From NCBI GenBank assembly GCA_012064385.1, contig QRDG01000065.1, positions 580,586 to 644,585 of the forward strand: a stretch of DNA of 64,000 bases. The letters are read 5' to 3'. The DNA is from Puccinellia tenuiflora. Its lineage: Eukaryota; Streptophyta; Magnoliopsida; Poales; Poaceae. Of the stretch, positions 1 through 11,785 are shown piece after piece. The notes beneath the pieces are model-generated. The model searched no databases. It was given only the letters and a program-made list of their open reading frames with translations, and was not told the DNA's origin. The translations under genes and the position numbers were made by a program. How positions within the stretch are numbered: the stretch's first letter is position 1; every line of letters starts with the position of its first letter.

Positions 1-398
1 TTGCTGCCTCTATGATTTTGTATTTCAGAGGAGGACGACACCGAGCAACTAGGTGAGTTCTTCGTTGACGTCGACTACTAGTCTGGGGTTCCCAGGTGGC
101 AGCTTGGGACCGTGGAACAAGCTGGTTGGGAATTGTTTATCTGTAGGCCTCTTAGGCCATAATTTGCTTCTTGTTGTTAGACAACACTACCCGCTTCCGC
201 TTGATGAATTGTTGGATCCCTGATCCTTTTGATGTGTAATATTTGTATTCTTCTCATTATATGAGTTGCTATATGTTTTGTGTCGTAGAGTCATGCAATG
301 TGCCAGTTTGTTCCACAAGGCTCGATCTTTGTTTTATACATGGATGGTTGTGCCAACTACATAGCCTCTCTGTATAAAGCCGGGGTCAGGGTGCTACA
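1..398 (+). mobile_element. LTR end (element G) of the TGTAACGCC family, plus orientation
   Basis: This stretch is the reverse complement of the left ends of the LTRs starting at 3902, 9154, 35227 and 40276. It shares the blocks around the AAGCTGCCACCTGGGAACCCC and TACAGAGAGGCTATG motifs. It ends in GTGCTACA, matching the TGTAGC/TGTAAC start of the other copies. No primer-binding site follows, so this is the right end of a 3' or solo LTR inserted into Gypsy E. The putative 5-bp target duplication on this side is 399-403 (GTGCT). The partner end lies left of the window. Confidence 0.75.
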
Positions 399-735
399 GT
401 GCTCCTCTGACTCGGCGATGATGCCGAGTTCTGACGTGCCGACCGACTCCTCTCCGTCGGACTCGACAACAACTATTGGCTCTGATACAGATTCCGCCGA
501 GTTCGCGCGAAGACCCGACGCGCAAAACATGCCGACGAACACGTTGATTCCTCCAAAGACAAGCTGATAACCCTCGTCGACTTCATGCATATCTGAAGTC
601 CAACCAGAGTCGTCGATTTCTGTTTCTCCATGCTCATCAGTGTGGACTCACCCGATGGCGAGTTTCTCCATGGCCCGGCGAGCAGCTCCCACGATCTCAA
701 CTCCTCGCATCTCCTGCCCCACGGTGGGCGCCAAC
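399..735 (-). pseudogene. 5' leader and gag start of Gypsy element E
   Basis: Minus-strand DNA lies directly inside the E LTR, beginning with the primer-binding site at 717-733. It holds short open frames, including one at 648-836 that runs from the LTR into the leader and an acidic, Ser/Glu-rich frame at about 400-590. The frame at 357-590 crosses into LTR G, so its last residues are not native to E. No gag core motif survives before the truncation at 398. I read it as untranslated leader plus the first codons of gag. Confidence 0.5.
717..733 (-). other. Primer-binding site of Gypsy E
   Basis: On the minus strand this reads TGGCGCCCACCGTGGGG, the primer-binding sequence common in large grass Gypsy elements. 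It lies 2 bp inside the LTR end. The same 17-mer primes element J at 59431-59447. Confidence 0.85.
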
Positions 736-1298
736 TGTCGTGGGGTTGTCACGGCAAGTCCTTCCTCCAGGAAGGTGAGTTCAGGGGCCATCGATGCTTG
801 AAGTACGTAGGAGAGATTAATCTCGCCTAAGGACACAGATTTACCCAGGTTCGGCCCCTCTTGGTTAGAGGTAAAGACCTACTTCCTGCTTCTCTTTATT
901 GCTCTAGATCTGATATCGATTACAGGATACCGGCTCCTCTCTGGGGAGTCGGCGACTTGGTCTATCTCTTAGGGTTTCTCTCTACTGGTTGGACTTGTGA
1001 GACTTACCGATCTAAGGTCCAGGATCCCGCTTATAAAGGCTGCCGGGTCCCTGACTTACAGGTTACACCGAGTCACACTAGAACACGGAGTCCTACTCTA
1101 TGTCTTGGCCTTCCAAGTTAGGGCTCCGGGCTATACTTGGACTCCTTGCTGACGAGTCCTTTCTTCATCATGGGCCTTGGTCGGCTTGTCTCCAGCCCAG
1201 CCCATGCGACTTGACACGTGACTCGGCTTTGGCCTTCTTGGTCTTGGCGGGTCTACTTTCCGGGTCCATGGGCCTACCTATAAAGTATCCCCCCATCA
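736..1298 (-). mobile_element. 5' LTR of Gypsy element E
   Basis: The LTR reads TGTCGTGGGG at its plus-strand left edge and CCCCCCATCA at the right, so in its own orientation it starts TGATGGGGGG and ends CCACGACA. It is 563 bp long. The conserved block containing TTACCCAGGTTCGGCCC, seen in other Gypsy LTRs here near 20450 and 59560, lies at about 840-860. Its right edge interrupts the LTR of element A-C at 1298/1299. The rest of E is cut off by LTR G. Confidence 0.75.
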
Positions 1299-2114
1299 AC
1301 GAGGATGAATATGCGGAGCAGATGGCGCGGTCGGATGGCTCCGGGGAAGCTTCGGTCGATGGAGATGCGGCGGCGTGCACGGACGGCATCAGTGGAGCTC
1401 GGGAGAAGAAAAAGGGAACGGGGGAGCTAGGAGAGAGAGCAGAGCAGGAGAGAGCAGGGAGCAGGTGAGGGTCGTGGGCGTCGTGTCCTCCTTGACCACC
1501 AGGGGGAGCAGGTCGAGCGTGGCCACAGCGCGACTTGGTGGCATGGCACCAGGGCGCACTGGCGCCACAGTGAGGAGGAAGAGGAAGGAGAGAGGAGAGA
1601 CTGACAGTGGGGCCCACTGTCATGTTTTTAAACTTTTCTCTTTTCTGTTTTTTTCCTTTTAGAAACAGCAGACTTTGGCTATTTAAAAGAGGCACCAACA
1701 CTTGTTCAAAAATTATAAAAATAATCAGGGTGACTCCTAATAAGATAAAGAAGCTCACCATATTTTTATTTGAATTTTTGAAATGATTAACTTGGTTTCA
1801 AAAATAGGAATTGATTTAAACCTCATTTGAAGTCCCAAATTATTTAAGTGTTTGGCAAGAATTGCCATTGCCAAATAATTATGAAAAAGCAAGGTTGGAA
1901 CTTCCTGGACAAATATGTTCACTTGTCATGATATGGTTTGTTCCATAACTTGCATTTCATGTATTGGAGGTTTGGGGAGGTTTGGCTTCCCCCCTTTAAT
2001 GATTTCAATTGTTGCTTGTTAACATTAGCAGTTTAAAGGATGCCATGATGCGAACATGAGATGCAAAAAGTGGAAAAATTATTCATATTTTAGTGTACCA
2101 AACTGGGGCTGTTA
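1299..2114 (-). mobile_element. Partial left LTR (A) of the A-C long-LTR retrotransposon
   Basis: This aligns along its length with 12013-12843, the matching part of LTR C, including the AGGGAGCAGGTGAGG block and the terminal GGGGCTGTTACA. On the minus strand it begins TGTAACAGCCC. A polypurine tract lies just inside at 2115-2132, so this is the 3' LTR of a minus-strand element. Its other end is hidden by the E insertion. The long frames across it (such as 1168-1761) are not conserved as proteins. Confidence 0.8.
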
Positions 2115-3901
2115 CAATTCTACCCCCCTTACAGGAATCTCGTCCCGAGATTCTAGAGTAGGAAGAGGGATGAGGGAAACATGCAACTCTTAACTTCAAC
2201 GATCTTCTCGATCCCACGATGATGTTCCTTGTTGCGAACTTAGGATACAAGCATGACATGTCGATGCGGAGGAGAGAACAGGAGATAGCTTAAAGTGGTA
2301 GACAAAATGACTCTTGCCCAAAAACATAAGCCATCGAGGAGCTGGGAACGACTTGACCAAACAAAGGTCAAGCCGAGGATAGGACAACCGATCACCTTGT
2401 TCGGGATCTTGGTCCAAGATCAAGACATCGCTTCAAACCACCCAGATGTATAGCCAGTAGAGAATTTGAGCACCGCGAGGAGAAAGGGCATCTTCTGGAC
2501 TCCATTCCTTTGACATATAAGATGTTTCCATAAGGTTAAAAGCTTGGCCCTAGTATGACTGATGAATTCACCCAACGTCCGTGTGATTGGGCACAACTTT
2601 GGGTTCATCGAGGAGGGAAAGATATATCATTTATCCACAATCAGATAGAGAGGTAAAACCTCATAATCGAGCTATTGCCACAAGATAGATGGAGTAGCAG
2701 GATTGACCGAGGGACATTTAGTAACTCCGTTGTAATGGTCTCCTTGAGGTTCTAGATATCACACTCCGGCTTCGGAATAGCCTTCAATCGATCCTCAAGC
2801 GAAGGTCGTACTTGAAGATAGAGAAAGGACCTTAGGGGAACTCTTAGGATAAATTACCCATGATACACATGGGTAGTGGGTGATAAGGATTGGAGAGATT
2901 TCGTCAATCGATCTTCCGGTGAGGTGCTTGAACCAAAACACCGAACTTGTCGGGGTTACTAATAGGCTTAGGTCATGCTCTTGACGAAACCCAACCATCA
3001 TTTCTGCTTGAGGTTCCGAGTTGGTTAGTGTGAGGATATTTCAGACTTGGCATGTCCGAGGAAGGGGTTTGCGGAAGTTAGCCGCAAGGTAGGGTAACTA
3101 GATTCTCAAGCCATGGCTATAGCGTCGAGCTCCAGAGCAAGAGCTAGATTAGGAGTTCCAGTTGGTCACGACTACACAGAGGAAATTGAACCAGCATGAA
3201 CTCCAAACAATGGAGCACAACTGATTCCTGATTGGGAAACACCGGTAAGATGCTGAGACTTGACAACTTCTTATTATTAAAGAACGATTCGGCCAGTGGC
3301 ATACATGACATATTTAGAGAACTAGAGGTAACAACCCACCAGCTCAACAACAATCCTCACATGCATGACCAACTTGTGATTATTTCCGGGGAGACAAGTG
3401 AACTTCACTCGGACCCCTGGCGACATATGTTAACCATTGCACGTGGACCAGAGAAGAACACTTCCATTATCCAAAACACATACTAAGTGATGACACGAAG
3501 ATGGTTCTAACAAGTTTCCCCTATCACTCGACAACACGGTCAGGGGACAACCCGGCATTACTTCTGCATAGACATCCAGGTTATCACGAACCACCGCATG
3601 TCACTGGTTGCGAGAGTAAATCTTGCTTTCCAAGGCAAAAGATGTGGTCTTGAGAGTTTCGACAAAAATCTAACTCGTTGACCGAAGGTGTGCATCTGAA
3701 CGAATGGACTTAGCAGCTCCGTCAATTTGGCTTGTCGGTCGGATTTCCAATCATGCTAAGAGTGCCATCAAAGTCCTTGGATTTCCAAAGCAATACAATT
3801 GCTAAGAATACCCGATTACCACAACGATATTCATCCTCAAACTTCTCGAGCCCGAGTAGCTCGGAGTAGATGGATAAGGAAGGGTAAGAGGATCACTTCA
3901 T
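2115..3901 (-). mobile_element. Internal region of A-C, 3' half, no intact coding sequence
   Basis: The first 18 bases read as a polypurine tract on the minus strand (GGGGGGTAGAAT next to the LTR), almost identical to that of element H at 38833-38848. The next about 60 bases also resemble the 3' end of H's internal region. Beyond this I see only short frames and no protease, RT, RNase H or integrase motif on either strand. It is a decayed or non-autonomous internal region, split from its 5' half by solo LTR B. Confidence 0.6.
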
Positions 3902-6900
3902 TGTAACGCCCCGACCCCAGAACTATACAGTGAAACATTGTGTAACCGGTCATGCTACACAATCGAGGGTTACTGGGTTTACCAATCCTAGGCCAGAACT
4001 CATTGGCAGGTGTGCTCAGAATGGATCATCGGCACACAACACCCCGATCATGCCATAAGCTCAGACATCGCTTTCACGTATAGTAAAGAGACCGAGACTT
4101 CTTGTGGAACAAACTGGCACATTGCAGACTCTACGACACCAAAAGCATATAGCAACTCATATAAAGAGAAGATACAAATAATTACACACAAAAGGGATCA
4201 CAGATCCATCAGTACATCAAGCGGGAAACGGGGTATAGGTGTTGTCTAACAACAAGAAGCAAATATATGGCCTAAGAGGCATACATAAACATCACCCAAG
4301 CCAGCTTGTTCCACGGTCCGAAGCTGCCACCTGGGAACCCCCAGACTACTAGTCGACGTCCACGAAGAAACCACCTAGCCGCTCGGTGTCGTCTTCCTCT
4401 GAAATACAAATATAAAGGCCGCAAAGAGAGACTGAGTACGATGTACTCGCAAGTTTAGTAGGGCGATATAGGCCCGATTGCTGACGGAGGATCTAAGACT
4501 GTATGATGTAGCTATTTTGCATAAAGCTAGATTTCATTTAAAAAGATATAACAAGACACAAGGCATCGTCTATTCAGAATATTTTTCATAAAGGGGATAA
4601 GAGAGTAAACTTTTCATCTTCGGTTCTCGGTGAACCAACTTGTAGCCAAACCCACTCATCTCCATCAAGGCACCCCCTCGAATCACCCTCGAGGAAATGA
4701 ACCTTTATCACACATTGATTACTGCAACCTTTAGCTGCCATATCAATTAGGTTAAGGTTCTCTATGATCTTATTGTCTATTCCCAAGTCGTCCATAACCG
4801 TGGACACGGCTTTTCGAAAAGGTTAAACCCTGCAGGGGTGTACTGTTTTTAGCCATTGGTACCGTCTGACCCCTTGCCTGATCATTTAGCTCTCTTCGTG
4901 GGAAAGCCGGTAGAGCGGGCGCGGTTAAACCTTTACCTCGCATGACACTATCCAAGGGTCACCGTGACGACAGGACAAGTTCAACGCCTATTTCAACACC
5001 CTGCCCCATCGCCACTCCTATCACCACCATCCTCATCACATCATCATCATCATCGTCATCATCATCACCAGCCACACACTCGCAATTGGAAAGCGCAAAC
5101 TAGAGGACCCTTGGATACGCCCGCACAAGTTAATTTAGTTAGTAAGGGGCCCATACCCCCACCGATGGTAGCACGCTAGTAAATTGGTTCAAGAGGTAAA
5201 GAACTCGCACCTAGGCGGCAGAGAATGAGACCAAAACACCATCCCCGATGGCAACTCATCCAAGCCTTCTTAGCATTTAATTAAGCACCACACATATCCA
5301 CCATGTCCGAAACATTCCATCAACATCAACAATTATGGAATTTAAACAACGGACACATAACTAGCATTCGATTAAGATGGCTAGCATAGCCTAAGCATAT
5401 AATACAACCATTATATCTTTGTCTCCGGCCAACAATCCAAACCTATGGTTCATAGGAGGGGAAACATGTGATGGTTCGGGGAAGACATGCATTTGTAGGA
5501 TACTCTAGTATTGACCAAGAATTGACATAGAATCGAATGCAATATTCTGGTGGATAAAATAAGTTTATAAAACAGTAGGATGCTAGATGCCAAGAAGGTT
5601 AGGTTATCTCTTGCCTTTGATTGGGAATGCACAGAAAAGATAGAGCTTCGAGGAAGCAGGTGATTGACTTGTCGATCCATACTCCAGTGTCGTTCATCGG
5701 TGTCGTCGATCTTCACCTCGGACTCGTCTCGATCTCGAATCACATTCTATCGAGAGGAAGCCAAAACACCTGAAAGAACAGAACAATCAACACATATAGA
5801 AGTGCAATGCGCATACACATGATGACATGACAAATTATTCATTGGAAAGGTCATGGGCATGACCCACAAGTTAAATGGGATCCTGAATATAATTATAACA
5901 ATTAATCGGGATAAACCACATAATTTTACTTAATGCTTTTAAGTTATTCTAAAAAGACCAGTACTGAAATAAGATGACAACATGCATGGAGATGATATTA
6001 TTCGTTAGTTAATGTCGTGCTGATCGTTTTGATACCTCGTTTGCATTTTTCCGATTAACGATGAATATTTGGTGATCATTTCAAAGTTGACATTTTCCAT
6101 TCTAAGCATTTTTTTTATAGGACAGCATATTAAAATGTGTTGCCATGAGTGGAAAATGACACTAACATGTAGCCATTAACATGCTGAACATTTTGAGTTA
6201 TTAAACATAATTTTTGAGTAAACAAAACTCAAGTTATGGATTTTCCAAAATTGTTATTAATTCTGCCCATTTTAGTAACTTTAAATAAACAGCAGTATAA
6301 ACTGTTTAGTTGAACCTAGGAACGATACTAAAAGGTAGATATGATTTTTCTGAACATTTTGGCATATCATTTGTAATTTTCTGAGTTATAAAACAAAAGA
6401 TATTGAATTTACAATTTCATTTCAAAATCTGCCATTTTATTTATTTCAACTTATCAGCAATTTAGAAAACTCATTTTAACATGTAATTATAACAAACATG
6501 TAGATATTAATTATCTGAACATTCAGAGATCTTATTTGCAATTTTTGGATCAATATTCAAATTGTTATGAATTTCCCAATTATTAATTTAAATCTGCCCT
6601 TTTTATATTAATCAAAACAGGCAATTTAATTTAACCAAAAAATTTAACTAAGGGCAGTAACATGTAGAGTTTATTTAGCTGAGGATTTTAACATATTATT
6701 TGCATTTTTCTGAAGTATAAAACTCTAGATATGAATTTCCAAAATTTGAATAACTCACAGATGAATTGCATTTCACATTTAAAATCAAATTCAAAATTTC
6801 ATTTGCAAGTGGGAGTTACATATTTGGACAGGTTATGAAAATGTGAACGATTTGGTATGTCAATTTCATTTTTCTGAGTTACCAATTATTAGATATTGCA

Positions 6901-8140
6901 ATTTCCAACTCTCTGTTAAAATGTGAAAAACAAAACTGAAGAACAGCTGGCGTCAGGATGACGTCAGCGGGGAGCAGACGGCCTGTCGATCACAAATTCG
7001 TCGGCTCTGATCGAAATTGGACGCGGGCACTGGCCTTAGGGGCTAGAGGAGGTGGAGAGGAGCAGGGGGAGCGGCGGGTTGGACCATATGGTCGCCGGAG
7101 GGCCGGCGGCGACCATGGCCGAGGCGTCGGGTGGCGGTGCACGGGGCTAGAGCGGCACAGAGGGAATGGGGGAGGGAGGAGAGGTCGGGATGGGACCAGT
7201 GGCTCACCAGCGAGCCAAAGCAGTGGACGGCGAGGTGAGAGGAGGAATGACTGATGGCGGCACTGCGGTGCTCGGCGCGGCGGCCGGAGGCGGGGAAGGA
7301 ACGGGTCGGCGCGGGCGATTGGCGGCTTCTCCCCTCGATTCTTCGGGCGGAGGAGGAGAAGGGACACGGCGGCGACGGCGTGTGCTCCGCTTGGCTCGGG
7401 GACGGCCGGAACGATGGCACATTGCGGCGGCCGGAGCGATGGGCAGGAGCTCGAATCGGTTAGGGTTAGGGTTCGATCCGGGAGAGAACGGGGAGAAGAG
7501 AGAGGGAGAAGAGGAGAGCAGCACGTCGGAGGGGGGCCTCTTGTCCACGCCTCCACGGAGGGGGACCCGGCAGCGAGGCAGGGGAGGAGGACACGGCGGC
7601 CAGCGGCCATGGCGCCAGTGCCAAGCACTGTGGCGACAGGGGAGAGGCAGTAGTTTGCAAAAAAAAACCCTTGCATGTTTAAAAGTTAATTGCAACTTGG
7701 CCCCAACAGCACTTTAGGGATTTAAATTGAGACTCTTAAACATTTTAAAAATTCTGAAATTATTTATGGAGGCTCCCCATATTTTTATTTGGAACTTTTG
7801 AAATGTTTTAACTTGGTTTCAAATAAGAATTGGTTTAACTCAATTTTGAAGTCCCAATTTATTTAATTGTCTGGCAAGAATTTGACTTTGCCAAATAACT
7901 ATGAAATGCATTCTTGGAACTTCCTGGACTAATATGGAAACTCAAGAATGTTTTTGGTTTTGCCAGATGGAGCAATTGCACTTGGTTTGGAATTTAAGGA
8001 AGTGTTAGCTTCCTTTTAAGGTTTTCCATGGTTTGCAATATTTAATTTTAGCAATTTAAATATGTATGCCATGATGCAATGCAAAGCAAAAAAGTGAAAA
8101 TTTGGCCCATATTATAGGGTACCAAATCTGGGCTGTTACA
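3902..8140 (-). mobile_element. Solo LTR (B) of the TGTAACGCC family, 4.2 kb
   Basis: It begins TGTAACGCCCCGACC and ends GGGCTGTTACA. Neither edge has a primer-binding site or polypurine tract, so it stands as a solo LTR. TCAT flanks both ends (3898-3901 and 8141-8144), a likely remnant of a 5-bp target duplication. It contains a CAT/CGT microsatellite near 5035-5072, an AT-rich half, and a GC-rich block at about 6950-7650. Open frames of up to 228 codons in that block overlap on both strands, which is expected of GC-rich DNA and not evidence for a gene. Confidence 0.75.
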
Positions 8141-9153
8141 TCATCAAGTACATCATGAGACTAAGCACGACCTCTTGATATTAAAGAGTGTGACACTCCA
8201 AGGTGGAATGGAACAAAAGCTAGACAGCTCTTACTCCGCGAATTACAATATTTTGACCTGGTCCGAGAAAATGGACAAGGTACCGGAGTTTGTTTCTCCT
8301 GACATCCCGATGTGGGATGGCTTGACGAACCACAAGAAATAACATGCATCAGAACACCCCAATACACGATAAGACTTGACTGTCAACAGACAGGTAGAGG
8401 GAGGACAATAGATTTAGATTAAGGAACGTTCTAACAATAATTCCAAGATATTGCAGAAGCCCTTGTTATCACTCTTCCGGCAACTAGTGCTGAAAGGGTT
8501 TCAGGAATGGTGTTGGCGGAGGAATCACAATTATTGATGGAAATACTCGCTAAGAGCAATCCCGTCGTGATTCAGATGGTTCCATAACAGAGTTTAGCTA
8601 AAGCTAGTGACAAAGAAGAGAGCTGCTGAGCAAATCAATTACGTCTGCAACCTCGAGTTTGGAAGAGTAACTTCAAAATCTTGCAACCTGATGTAGGGTT
8701 TGACGAGTAGCATCAGGGTTCAACGGAAAAGATCTTGGGTTAAAGATCAGCTTCATGTACTAGGACTCACATAGCCTAATGCTCACAAGGGTGACAACCC
8801 TCATGAATCATTACACCAGAGCCCTAGCACAATCCGGGACCTTTGGTTCAGAATCTTGGGCGCAAGAAAAGGAATGTCTTGACGATCCGCAATACTTCTT
8901 CTCTTCGGGCTTTAGAAATTGTAGACGACAGAGCTAACCAGTAAACTAAAGGTAGAAACCAACCCCGTGAACCTAGGGTAGAATTTGCCGGCGATCAGAA
9001 AAACCGTTAAAACTAATAGAGGTAAGATGGCACCGAGATCAGAGTGAATTGGGTAAGGAATAAAAAGAATCCTAAGAGGGTTTTCACAACTCATTTTTAG
9101 GTTATAAAATAATTTTAACTAGACTCGACATCAGTCCTGCTCTGATACCAACT
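8141..9153 (-). mobile_element. Internal region of A-C, 5' half
   Basis: This is the primer-binding-site-proximal half of the A-C internal region. The last about 250 bases match the same part of element H (near 40030-40275), including a shared frame beginning MSCENPLRILF versus MSCENLLRILF. No gag or pol domain is recognisable. The minus-strand frame at 8912-9094 is leader sequence rather than a known protein. Confidence 0.6.
9139..9150 (-). other. Primer-binding site of A-C (initiator Met-tRNA type)
   Basis: On the minus strand this reads TGGTATCAGAGC, the standard plant primer-binding site complementary to initiator methionine tRNA. It lies 3 bp from LTR C. The same motif occurs at 12865-12876 (D) and 40261-40272 (H). 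Confidence 0.9.
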
Positions 9154-11003
9154 TGTAGCACCCCGACCCCGGAATTATACAGAGAGGCTATGTACCCCAC
9201 AGGCTATGCTACACAATCGAAGGGCATGGAATTACCGCTCCCACGCAACACATTGATCGTGCCATAAACATTGGCATAGCTATCAATGTATAAAACAGAT
9301 ATCAAGACATGTGGAACAACTGGCACATTGCAGGACTCTACGACACAAAATCATATCGCAACTCATATATGAGAAAGATACAAATTTACACACAAAAGGG
9401 GTCACAGACCCAACAGTACATCAAGCGGAAGCGAAAGAAGTTGTCTAGTACAACAAGATCCAAATATGGCTAAGAGGCCTACAATAAACATAACCCATGC
9501 CAGCTTGTTCCGACGTCCCAAGCTGCCACCTGGGAACCCCGAACTACTCGTCGATGTCCCGGAAGAAGCCACTGTGTGCTCGGTGTCACCCTCCTCTGAA
9601 ACAAATTATAAAAGCAGCAAAGAGAGACTAAGTACGACGTACTCGCAAGTTTAGTAGGGCGATATAGGCCGAATGATGACGGAGGCTCTAAAGCTGTATA
9701 GTAGCTATTTTGCATAAATCTAGATTCATTTAAAAAAGGTATAAAAGACCCATGGCATCGACTACTTAGAATTTTTTATCAAAAAGGGATAAGAGAGTGA
9801 ACTTTCATCTTTGGTTCTCATCGAACCCTTTGTAACCAACACCAACTCATCTCCACGAAGGCACTCCCCTCGAATCACCCTCGAGGAAATGAACCTTTTA
9901 ACACACGTTGAAGTGCAACCTTTAGCTGCAAAATTAATTAATTAGGTTTAGGTTCTCTATGAGCTAATCCGCCTTTCCCAAGAGTTTGTCCATAACCGTG
10001 GACACGGCTTTTTGAAAAGATTTACCCTGCAGGGGGTGTACTAATTTACCCATGGGTACCGTCCGGCTCACCTGGTTGACCCTCTTCCAGGGTAGGCCGG
10101 CGATGTGGGCGCGGTTAACCTTTACCTCGCATGGGACTATCCAAGAGTCATCTGTGGCGACAGGACAAGTTTACCTAGCCTATTTCAGCCCCTGCCCCCT
10201 CGTCACTCCTAAACACCACCATCCTCATCATTTCTTTCCCACTCACACACCCACACACAAATGGAAATAGCAAACTAGAGGACCCTTGGATACGCCAGCA
10301 CAAGTTATTCAGTAGTAGGAGCCCATACCCCCCACCAATGGCAGAACGCTCGGTTCTTGGTTCTAGCTAAATGCACTCTCAGCCTAGGCGGCAAGAATGA
10401 GGCAAAACACCATCCCCGATGGCAACTCATCCAAGCCTTTTAGCATTTAATTAAGTACCAACAATAACCACCATGTCCAACATTCCATCAACATCGATAT
10501 CATGGAATTAAATCACCGGACAATAAAGCATTTAACTAAGCATGGCTAAGCATAGCTAAGCATATGAATACAACAATTACATAATTTATCTCTGGTCAAC
10601 ACATAAGACCTAGGGTTCATAGGAGGGGATACATGTATTGGTTCCGGGAAAAAAAAACATGCATTCATAGGATACTCTAGTATTGACCAAAAGTGACATA
10701 GAATCGAATGCAATATTATGGTGGATAAAATAAGTTTATAAAACAATAGGATGCTAGATACCAAGAAGGTTAGGTTATCTCTTGGCCTTGCTGCCGGGGC
10801 GCGGAGTACTGCTCGTCGGAATAGGCGAGGGAAACCCTCGACTCCGGAATCTATCGATACCCAAAACAATAACAAAGGAACAAATAAATAACCCGGAGGC
10901 AAGGTGCAATGCACAATCACATGATGAGATGACAAGTTTATGCAAAGATATCATCATTTAACTTATCTAACAAATTAAATGGAGTTCCAAATAATTAGTG
11001 CAA

Positions 11004-11131
11004 TTATTTGGAAACAGCCCCATATTTATCTTAGTGACCACATTATTTATAAAGTATTGCATTACAAAAGATGTATCTTTATTTGGAAACAGCCCCATAT
11101 TTATCTTAGTGACCACATTATTTATAAAGTA
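11004..11131. repeat. 75-bp tandem duplication in LTR C
   Basis: A 53-bp block starting TTATTTGGAAACAGCCCC occurs at 11004-11056 and again, without a visible difference, at 11079-11131. Element H's LTRs carry only one related copy (near 37000 and 42045), so this is a local duplication. Confidence 0.9.
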
Positions 11132-11568
11132 GGTTTTGTTCTTCCGATTATTTTGGTACCTTATTTGTAATTTTCCGAGTTTCGATGAATAAATAGTAAA
11201 CTAAATGATTATTTGAATTTAAATATTTTAATCAATTAAAGAAAACATCAAAGTAAAATTTGTGATCATGGTTTGATATCAGCATGGGTTGATAGTATTT
11301 GTCAGGCTAACCACTTCGATATTTTATTCACAATTTTTGGTTGATTATTTAACAAGTTATGATTTTTCCCGAATTAGGTATTATTTATGCCATTTTAAGA
11401 TTCCCTAAATCAAGGTAAAATTATTTTCTCAAAAGAGCATGGCAATGCTACCAATAGGTAGGTATTGTTATTCTGAACAAAACGATATTTTATTTGCTAA
11501 ATTTGGAGCAATAATTAATTAGTTATTAATTATTTGTTTTTAAAATAATTAAACAGTTTTTACTGTTT

Positions 11569-11785
11569 GGGCCGGCCTCCAAATCGGCCCAGGCCGGTTT
11601 CTAGACCGGGCCTGTGGCTAAGGCGGCCGGCCTCCTGGTCGGCCCAGACCGGTACCGAGGGCGGGCCGGTGCCTGAGGCTGCCGGCCTACCGGCCGGCCC
11701 AGACCAGTGCCCAGGCCAGGCACCTATCTGAGGCAACCGGCCGTCTGGCCGGCCTAGGCCAGTTTCCAGGCCGGGGCGGCGACAG
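11569..11785. repeat. Degenerate GGCCGG-rich tandem array in LTR C
   Basis: About four imperfect units of 50-60 bp repeat the pattern GGCCGGCC, then a CAGACCGGT-like segment, then a CCTGAGGC-like segment. The array starts abruptly after AT-rich DNA and marks the border of the GC-rich part of the LTR. The H LTRs carry a different array at a similar place. Confidence 0.7.

Noticed and set aside
6990..7717. Long open frames on both strands (up to 228 codons)
   Set aside because: They lie in the GC-rich block of LTR B, overlap in several frames, are Pro/Arg/Ser-rich and have no conserved motif. Openness is explained by composition.
9139..9150. TGGTATCAGAGC as part of a tRNA gene
   Set aside because: Only the 3'-end complement is present beside an LTR, so it is a primer-binding site. 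No cloverleaf-forming sequence adjoins it.
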